In this document: positions 7,401-11,243 of the stretch, piece by piece
How positions within the stretch are numbered: position 1 is the stretch's first letter
Layout of the letters: every line of letters begins with the position of its first letter
Assembly (NCBI GenBank): GCA_016795255.1
Contig: JAEUIB010000467.1
Span: forward strand, 1 to 11,243
Source of the DNA: Planctomycetota bacterium
GTDB taxonomy: Bacteria; Planctomycetota; B15-G4; JADJEK01
Direction of reading: 5' to 3'
DNA length: 11,243 bases
Notes under the pieces: model-generated
What the model was told of the DNA's origin: nothing
What the model saw: the letters and a program-made list of their open reading frames with translations, nothing else
Database searches by the model: none
Made by a program: the position numbers and the translations under genes

Positions 7401-8421
7401 CTACAACGCGACGAACGTCTTCACGAACGTGCCGTACGAGCGCCAGCTCCTGTACGGCACCGCCGTCGGTCCCGACGCGTACGTCGGCGATCCATGCGTC
7501 TTGGACAACGCGAATCTGTACGTCCCGGCGGGATCCACGCGCGCTTACCACCCGCTGCCGCACGTGCCGTTCACGAACCTGCTGCCGTTCGACAACGGCA
7601 TGGTCGAGGAGTTGACGCCGCCGAACGGCTCCGGCGTCAACGGTCCGCACTCACTGCTGCTCGAGTACCGCGTGCGCGGGACGACGTCCGGCACGATCGC
7701 GCCGTCGAACGGATTCACGTACGCCGTGGGGATCAAGTCCTCGGCGATGCCGCGGTTCCGCGTGTTCACGATCGGCGCGGGGTGCGGTTCGTGCGTGTCG
7801 AACGGCACGTGCTTCGCCGGACTCACGGCAGCGATCTCGCCGCCGCTGGATCCGGACGGCATCCGCAACGCGGCGGGGCCGGCTCCCGCGCCGCCCAGCA
7901 TGGTGTGCGCTTGCCCGCGTCATCCGCAGACCGGCAACGTGGTCCCGCCCGGCGCGCCGGCCGGCTGCACTCTCGTCGGGACGGCGTCGACGATCACGCA
8001 GTTGGCCACCACGACGAACGCCTCGGCGTTCGCCGACCAGCAGCACAACTACGGCGACAACGCGCGCTACTTCATGGTGTTCGATTACGTGAAGAAGGAG
8101 TCGTTCATCCGCTCGCCGTGGATCCGCGCGCAGCCGAGTCCGCAGTCGACGGACGTGACTTGGCTCGCGCCGATCTTCGATCCGCCGCTGTCGCAACTGC
8201 CCGCGGGGACGTCGCTGCAGGTCCGCTTCCGGACGTCGACCGGCGGCACGTCGGTCTCGGCGTCGAACCTGCTGTCGCCGGAACAGATGGTCGACGCGAC
8301 CAACGAGCTGAACGCTGGCGTCGGCCGGGTGTTCATCCAGTTCGAAGTGTCTTGCAGCTCGAACGTCTCGACGCAGGTCGTGCCGAAGCTGGACACGTTG
8401 GTCGTTCCGTACCTCCGATGA
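4456..8421 (+). CDS. Large secreted protein with PPC-like and SbsA-type Ig-like segments, function unknown
   Basis: The 1321-residue protein starts with a signal peptide: Arg5 and Arg8, a hydrophobic core at 9-21, and a probable cleavage after SFA (residue 25). Two tandem segments (about 31-133 and 138-241) have the pattern of pre-peptidase C-terminal (PPC) beta-sandwich domains, including GDTDTVAF and APHSGAYVVRV in the first and LPQTGAYVLRL in the second. Two later stretches resemble bacterial Ig-like (Big_5/SbsA) domains: RNAVIELVFDASIDVDSL (331-348) and GTISVRFSEPMDASSF (639-654). Six cysteines cluster near the C-terminus (1110, 1113, 1119, 1151, 1153, 1171), suggesting disulfides or a metal site. 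No transmembrane anchor or recognised sorting tail is visible at the end, which reads VVPYLR. A GGGGGA (4441-4446) sits 9 nt before the ATG as a possible ribosome site. No enzyme motif is recognised; an extracellular or cell-surface structural or adhesive role is inferred. Confidence 0.88.
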   Translation: MLAIRCARIATALSAVVLTMVQSFAQDGTIAFNEKFHGVIADAGDTDTVAFDEVEGSVLTITVRRTKKSKLSPTLELLDGVTQQPLDVSGSLKQTSKRATIHEFVAPHSGAYVVRVGGANETFGGYRVTVTGKPKAKFAIAGSFAMPGAIHDVTFAGRAGSSLTAKVKSGKAAAFAQPTVLELEGPSGALVAVAGAFASNATTGTLQLTGITLPQTGAYVLRLVGANGTQGAFAGTLTVKPPKATKGVVFEPGTGQGGGAFTLTDVEFGRGIVALNGDSIHVVSPLTTVDLHPLTGRPAASSLQKLYPQVALDERFAFGLGPFFTPPIVPRNAVIELVFDASIDVDSLALDASGRLSGASPIQLAVNGDEVFPRAYVDGARVVLDPVVDGAVGFPASPIVVDATGTGVASVNGTATLTLNPTSQHELRSTKGGAFEPRTDLLGSTGAGGAPIGFNPGNAVLDFVGPIGSGPTAVSFHGFLPDLKAPRLAREVRHDGTFLYANGDSIGVRSITLRTNVGFSNVAKFGKGEWADGIVRIRPLGPDPEIAQILSCHTIAVGGGQFQTTFLLADDIVVPLANGQAYQLARAELWEPDPDHPLDPVGFDPANPLLNENMDVANFFELRTADGTVLAGNEMPSTGTISVRFSEPMDASSFQPYESFFVSDDPPLSNPGMNEIGRIVASEGQRALTFAPDREIQFGPQAGTFERIGFGPDARALMVHLRIVPEADILVAILGAAGYDAFVDEGIRGVTDLSGRPLAVPTSMISPAQPYAELQHPIVTGADVALERHGAVVLRFRGEPITGFASNGSPGATYRDLSESLCGPEGNVFGPRIPDIDLYSNGFLAGAPVAFFQKVHDEFNPPSDQTTMLPFATGTSTPIGGFSVVGGARFQHVYRAADCSPDVQSLAGTMLHLRRVSFAPIGGSVTPTTIPDFQIHGGHTRYLPLTSTGGGIPNSPESGLGFLMGGTFATIGNEATGKLPGNYNATNVFTNVPYERQLLYGTAVGPDAYVGDPCVLDNANLYVPAGSTRAYHPLPHVPFTNLLPFDNGMVEELTPPNGSGVNGPHSLLLEYRVRGTTSGTIAPSNGFTYAVGIKSSAMPRFRVFTIGAGCGSCVSNGTCFAGLTAAISPPLDPDGIRNAAGPAPAPPSMVCACPRHPQTGNVVPPGAPAGCTLVGTASTITQLATTTNASAFADQQHNYGDNARYFMVFDYVKKESFIRSPWIRAQPSPQSTDVTWLAPIFDPPLSQLPAGTSLQVRFRTSTGGTSVSASNLLSPEQMVDATNELNAGVGRVFIQFEVSCSSNVSTQVVPKLDTLVVPYLR

Positions 8422-8464
8422 CCTTCCGCGGCGCCGCATTCGCGCGCGGGACCTCGCGTGCCTC

Positions 8465-8493
8465 TTCGGCTCCGGGCGGCGGGCTGCTACCCT
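8465..8493 (+). promoter_or_regulatory. Candidate accA promoter
   Basis: TACCCT at 8488-8493, within the same CTACCCTC octamer as ahead of purL, fits a -10 box, with TTCGGC at 8465-8470 as a poor -35 at 17-nt spacing. A start about 7 nt downstream would give a leader of roughly 27 nt before the accA ATG at 8527. No terminator is seen between the preceding stop codon (8421) and this point, so read-through from the secreted-protein gene is also possible. Confidence 0.35.
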
Positions 8494-8526
8494 CTCCGCC
8501 TTCGTTCCAGCCCGGGGCCCGAGTTC

Positions 8527-9576
8527 ATGGCCGCGAAGAAGCCTGACGTTCCGACGACGCCGTCGCTCGACTTCGAGAAGCCGATCGTCGAGCTCGAGAA
8601 CAAGATCCGCGAACTCGAGCAGCTCGCGCGGCAGTCGCAGATGGACCTGACGACCGAGATCCGGCCGTTGAAGGAGCTGCGCGAGAAGCTGCTGCGCCAG
8701 ATCTACACGAACCTCACCCCGTGGCAGATGGTGCGGCTCGCGCGGCATCCGAACCGGCCGCTGACGTCCGACTACGTCCAATTGATGTTCGACGACGTCA
8801 TCGAGCTGCACGGCGATCGGGCGTTCGGCGACGACCGCGCGATCATGACCGCGCTGGCGCGGATCGGCGACGAACGCGTGATGCTGGTCGCGCACCGCAA
8901 GGGCAAGACGACCGAAGAGCGCATGGCGGCGAACTGGGGATGCGCGCATCCCGAGGGCTATCGCAAGGCGCTGTTGAAGATGAAGCTCGCCGAGAAGTTC
9001 GGCCTGCCGCTGGTGACGCTGATCAACACGCCCGGCGCGTACCCCGGCATCGGCGCCGAAGAGCGCGGCCAGGCCGCGGCGATCGCGAAGAACATCCTCG
9101 AGATGTCGCGCCTGCGCGTGCCGGTCGTGTCGGTCGTGATCGGCGAAGGCGGGTCCGGCGGCGCGCTCGGCATCGGCGTCTGCGACCGCTTGCTGATGCT
9201 CGAGTACTCGTACTACTCGGTGATCTCGCCCGAAGGCTGTGCCGCGATCCTGTGGAAGGACGGCGACAAGGCCGAACAGGCGGCGACCGCGCTGAAGATC
9301 ACCTCGCGCGACCTGATGGCCCTCGGCCTCGTCGACGAAGTCGTGCCGGAGCCGCTCGGCGGCGCCCATCGCGACCACTTCAAGACGGCGCTGTCGCTCC
9401 GCGACCGTATCTTGGCCGCTCTCAAGAACTTGAAGTCGATGCCGGTCGACCGACTGCTGGACGCGCGGTACGAGCGCTACCGCTGGATCGGCAACGGCGA
9501 CGAACTGACCCAGCAGGTGAAGCGGGCCCGAGTCCGGGGCGGCAAACCCGAAGCCGTCGCGAAAGTCGAACCCTGA
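8527..9576 (+). CDS. accA: Acetyl-CoA carboxylase carboxyltransferase subunit alpha
   Basis: AccA pairs with AccD to transfer the carboxyl group from carboxybiotin on AccB to acetyl-CoA, giving malonyl-CoA for fatty acid synthesis in the cytoplasm. The 349-residue protein has the family's helical N-terminus (LDFEKPIVELENKI, 14-27) and the crotonase-like core: AHRKGKTTEER, NTPGAYPGIGAEERGQ (167-182), the oxyanion-hole glycine loop GEGGSGGALG (206-215) and SPEGCAAILWKD (234-245). The length compares with 319 residues in E. coli. The ATG at 8527 is preferred over an in-frame GTG at 8458, because the extra 23 residues would overlap the candidate promoter and do not resemble the family. The ribosome site is weak (GAG three bases upstream). 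No accD, accB or accC lies in the window. Translation ends 125 nt before the sigma-factor gene. Confidence 0.97.
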   Translation: MAAKKPDVPTTPSLDFEKPIVELENKIRELEQLARQSQMDLTTEIRPLKELREKLLRQIYTNLTPWQMVRLARHPNRPLTSDYVQLMFDDVIELHGDRAFGDDRAIMTALARIGDERVMLVAHRKGKTTEERMAANWGCAHPEGYRKALLKMKLAEKFGLPLVTLINTPGAYPGIGAEERGQAAAIAKNILEMSRLRVPVVSVVIGEGGSGGALGIGVCDRLLMLEYSYYSVISPEGCAAILWKDGDKAEQAATALKITSRDLMALGLVDEVVPEPLGGAHRDHFKTALSLRDRILAALKNLKSMPVDRLLDARYERYRWIGNGDELTQQVKRARVRGGKPEAVAKVEP

Positions 9577-9690
9577 CGCCGTCGCCAACGGTCGGCTTGG
9601 GGCAAACTGGCCCTCACAGCGATTGCCGTGGTTCGTATTGCCCCCGGCGATCGCACGACTGCAACCGCACCGCGCTGCCGCCTTCCCCGT

Positions 9691-9695
9691 AGGAG
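9691..9695 (+). promoter_or_regulatory. Ribosome binding site selecting a TTG start
   Basis: AGGAG lies 6 nt before a TTG codon at 9702. It is the best ribosome site ahead of this frame; the frame has no ATG or GTG near the site, and the sigma-factor homology begins about 25 codons later. This supports TTG as the real start. A TTG start may lower translation of the sigma factor. Confidence 0.7.
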
Positions 9696-9701
9696 CCCGC
9701 C

Positions 9702-10355
9702 TTGGTCCTGCCGCACCGCTTCCACAAGAGCTCCGCCAGCGCGGCTCCTCAAGCGCCTCCGCAGGTCGAGGGGCGCCCCGACGGCGAGATCATCCGGGAC
9801 TGCCAGCGCGGCGATCGCGCGGCGTTCGCGGAATTGGTGGGGCGGTACAGCGGTCGAGCGTGGGCGGTCGCGGCGAGCCTGCTGAACGACGACGAGGAAG
9901 CCAAGGACGTCGTCCAGGACGCGTTCCTGCGCGTCCATCGGGCGCTCGAGCGCTTCGACTTCTCGCAGCACTTCTACACGTGGCTGTACCGCATCGTCGT
10001 CAACCTGGCGATCGACCGGCTGCGGCGCCTGCAGAAGCTGAGGCCGATCGCGATCGACGACGTCGCGGAGCCCGAGACGCACGAGCGGCTCGAGCTGCAG
10101 CCGGCGCGGCGGCTGGAGGCGGGCGAGACGCGGGACCACGTCCACGCGGTCCTCGATTGCTTGCCGGACAAGTACCGCACCGTCATGGTGCTGCGCGAGC
10201 TGAACGGCCTGTCGTGCAAGGAGATCGCGCGCATCGTCAGCAGCTCGCACGCGACGGTGCGCTGGCGTCTGCACGTCGCGCGCAAGATGTTCAAGGATGC
10301 GTGGGAGCGTCGCGAGAACCGGGCCGCTCGCGGAGAGTTCCATCATGAAATGTGA
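9702..10355 (+). CDS. ECF-type RNA polymerase sigma factor (RpoE/SigW-like)
   Basis: This 217-residue protein is an extracytoplasmic-function sigma factor that would direct RNA polymerase to a stress or envelope regulon. Region 2 spans about 27-112, with CQRGDRAAFAELVGRY (34-49), the core-binding segment EEAKDVVQDAFLRVHRAL (65-82) and the -10 recognition helix FYTWLYRIVVNLAIDRLRR (91-109). An acidic linker (119-131) leads to region 4 at about 144-200, with LPDKYRTVMVLRELNGLSCKE (from 154) and the helix-turn-helix SSSHATVRWRLHVARK (180-195). The Arg-Trp-Arg at 187-189 differs from the common VKSRL form of region 4. The first 25 residues are poorly conserved in kind and rich in Ala and Pro. Its end overlaps the anti-sigma gene by 11 nt. 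The exact ECF group and target promoters cannot be told from the sequence, and no obvious ECF promoter is seen in 9577-9701. Confidence 0.95.
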   Translation: MVLPHRFHKSSASAAPQAPPQVEGRPDGEIIRDCQRGDRAAFAELVGRYSGRAWAVAASLLNDDEEAKDVVQDAFLRVHRALERFDFSQHFYTWLYRIVVNLAIDRLRRLQKLRPIAIDDVAEPETHERLELQPARRLEAGETRDHVHAVLDCLPDKYRTVMVLRELNGLSCKEIARIVSSSHATVRWRLHVARKMFKDAWERRENRAARGEFHHEM

Positions 10356-10920
10356 TCGAGCCCGCAAGCTGCTCGCGTTGGGCGTCGGCAAGGACCTCGA
10401 CGTCGGTGCGCAGGCCGCGTTCGACGAGCACGTCGCGGGTTGCCTCGCGTGCTTCCGCGAGGTCGCCGCGTTCCGACGCGCGCGCGCCGCGATCAAGGCC
10501 GCGCGGCCGCAGACCGATCGCGCGACGCTGCAAGATCTGACCGCGTCGATCATGGCGCGCGTCGACGCCGGCGAACCCGGCCCGGTCGCTCCGGTTCCGC
10601 ATTCGTGGCACGAACGGCTGCGCGTCGCGCTGCCGCTGGCGGCGTTGTTCCTCGGCTGCGCGTGGGCCGGCCTCACGCTGTTCCAGTCCGGCGCCCGACC
10701 GGTCGGCCCGTCGTCGAACCTCCCGGTCATCGCGTCCGATCCTGAACCGCTGACCGTGACGCCGGTGAAGAGTGACCAACTCGGTGTGGGTCGCCTGATC
10801 GTGATCCCGCCGGCGCGCGTCGATCGCCCGGCGACGGGCGTGCGTTCCGGCGACCCGAAGGTCGTCAAGGTGGCTCCGATCGAGCCCTGGAAGATCGTGC
10901 GCAGGGCGGATGATTTTTGA
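10345..10920 (+). CDS. Membrane-anchored zinc-type anti-sigma factor
   Basis: The 191-residue product should bind and silence the sigma factor encoded just upstream until an envelope signal releases it. The N-terminal cytoplasmic part carries the zinc anti-sigma (ZAS) signature HVAGCLAC, with His29, Cys33 and Cys36, plus Cys3 in MKCDRARKLL as a likely further ligand. A hydrophobic segment at about 92-113 (VALPLAALFLGCAWAGLTLF) forms one membrane span, leaving about 78 residues outside, rich in Pro and Val. The ATG at 10345 has a GGAGAG site 7 nt upstream; the longer in-frame form from 10297 lies wholly inside the sigma gene and adds no family feature. The start overlaps the sigma gene by 11 nt and the end overlaps the next gene by 11 nt. 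The zinc motif raises the possibility of redox sensing, as in RsrA-like proteins, but many ZAS proteins are not redox switches. Confidence 0.88.
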   Translation: MKCDRARKLLALGVGKDLDVGAQAAFDEHVAGCLACFREVAAFRRARAAIKAARPQTDRATLQDLTASIMARVDAGEPGPVAPVPHSWHERLRVALPLAALFLGCAWAGLTLFQSGARPVGPSSNLPVIASDPEPLTVTPVKSDQLGVGRLIVIPPARVDRPATGVRSGDPKVVKVAPIEPWKIVRRADDF

Positions 10921-11243
10921 GGGCACCCAGTACGGACTGATCCTCTGCGCGGCGTCGTGGTTGGCGCCCGACGCGAGCGTGCTGCAGCCGCCGGAGTGGA
11001 CGATCGACGAGCCCACCGGCGCCGCCGTCGCGCCGGCCGCGAAGCCCGACGTCCGGACCGCGATCAAGCGCGTGATGCCCGCGCACGTGCGCGTCAACGT
11101 CTCGCGCCACCCCGACGCCGCGGAACCGAAGGTCCAGGACGGCGGTTCGGTCCGGGTCGAGGTCGTCTCGGGGATCCTGTTCGACGCGAGCGGTTTCATC
11201 GTGACCGTCGCCGAACCGCTCGCGAACGCCGACGCGATCTGCG
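10910..11243 (+). CDS. HtrA/DegP-like trypsin-fold protein, catalytic His apparently replaced, partial
   Basis: The frame starts at ATG 10910 and runs off the window after 111 codons. A short hydrophobic stretch (about 8-18, YGLILCAASWL) may be a signal or anchor, followed by a Pro/Ala-rich linker. Then AIKRVMPAHVRVNV (51-64) resembles the first strand of S1C proteases, and GILFDASGFIVTVAEPLANAD (88-108) matches the HtrA segment that normally reads GxxxDxxGxIxTNxHVV. Here the position of the catalytic His appears to be Glu102, and the usual Asn is Val100. The Asp and Ser of the triad and any PDZ domain lie beyond the edge. The 11-nt overlap with the anti-sigma gene suggests co-translation and a role in the same pathway, as for mucD beside algU-mucA or degP in the RpoE response. 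The ribosome site is poor (AGGG, 3 nt upstream). Confidence 0.7.
   Translation, partial: MIFEGTQYGLILCAASWLAPDASVLQPPEWTIDEPTGAAVAPAAKPDVRTAIKRVMPAHVRVNVSRHPDAAEPKVQDGGSVRVEVVSGILFDASGFIVTVAEPLANADAIC

Noticed and set aside
4336..7650. A 1104-codon minus-strand open frame opposite the secreted-protein gene, with a similar one at 7651-9588 opposite its end and accA.
   Set aside because: The products are almost entirely Arg-rich low-complexity sequence, and the plus strand has a signal peptide and domain patterns in the 4456-8421 frame and unmistakable AccA motifs.
8428..8437. The 10-bp palindrome GCGGCGCCGC after the secreted-protein stop codon as a terminator.
   Set aside because: No loop, no T tract and a length expected by chance in such GC-rich DNA.
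8458..8526. GTG-initiated N-terminal extension of accA by 23 residues.
   Set aside because: It would overlap the candidate promoter, does not resemble AccA N-termini, and the ATG at 8527 gives a normal family start.
6042..8546. An 834-codon plus-strand frame overlapping the secreted-protein gene, considered as an overlapping gene or frameshift product.
   Set aside because: The 4456-8421 frame remains intact with coherent beta-sandwich patterns; the alternative frame is Arg-rich and without ribosome site or homology.
9577..9701. The accA to sigma-factor gap as a place for an autoregulated ECF promoter or an accA terminator.
   Set aside because: No GGAAC-type -35 with a suitable -10 and no convincing hairpin could be found by eye; only the AGGAG ribosome site is clear.
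1..11243. CRISPR array, tRNA or rRNA genes, insertion-sequence transposase, toxin-antitoxin or defence genes.
   Set aside because: No regularly spaced direct repeats, no recognisable RNA genes and no coding frame with matching motifs were seen on either strand.

Overview
This is a GC-rich bacterial chromosomal window with long genes and strong G/C bias at third codon positions, which produces long empty mirror frames on the opposite strand. Several traits fit a member of Planctomycetota or a similar high-GC, Gram-negative-type lineage: a very large secreted protein built from pre-peptidase-C-like and SbsA-type Ig-like segments, a sigma/anti-sigma/HtrA-like cluster, and a purL with a fused N-terminal PurS pair next to a separate purQ. 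That placement is inference; there is no rRNA or other marker in the window.

Layout. Positions 1-489 contain no convincing gene. They hold a 47-bp inverted repeat (10-56 and 174-220, 46 of 47 matching), a strong 15-bp hairpin (262-301), a run of 12 G, and a cluster of short GC-rich hairpins ending at the purQ stop codon. Positions 490-4223 (minus strand) are a two-gene purine operon, purL then purQ, overlapping by ATGA. Together they encode the FGAR-to-FGAM step of de novo purine synthesis. PurL appears to start on a leaderless transcript, because a TACCCT -10-like box ends 6 nt before its ATG. Positions 4224-4455 form a divergent spacer with a 14-bp palindrome. Positions 4456-8421 (plus) encode a 1321-residue exported protein of unknown function.

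Downstream on the plus strand is accA (8527-9576), the alpha carboxyltransferase subunit of acetyl-CoA carboxylase. After a 125-nt gap comes a tight signalling operon: an ECF sigma factor (9702-10355, TTG start with an AGGAG ribosome site), a membrane anti-sigma factor with a zinc-binding HxxxCxxC motif (10345-10920), and the beginning of an HtrA/trypsin-like protein (10910 to the window edge). The last two junctions each overlap by exactly 11 nt, suggesting translational coupling and fixed stoichiometry. The HtrA-like protein appears to lack the catalytic histidine, so it may be a sensor or scaffold rather than a protease.

The most interesting items are the sigma / zinc anti-sigma / degenerate HtrA module, the intermediate PurS-PurS-PurL fusion, the probable leaderless purL promoter, and the inverted-repeat element at the left edge. 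Nothing here is clearly a new defence or mobile system.
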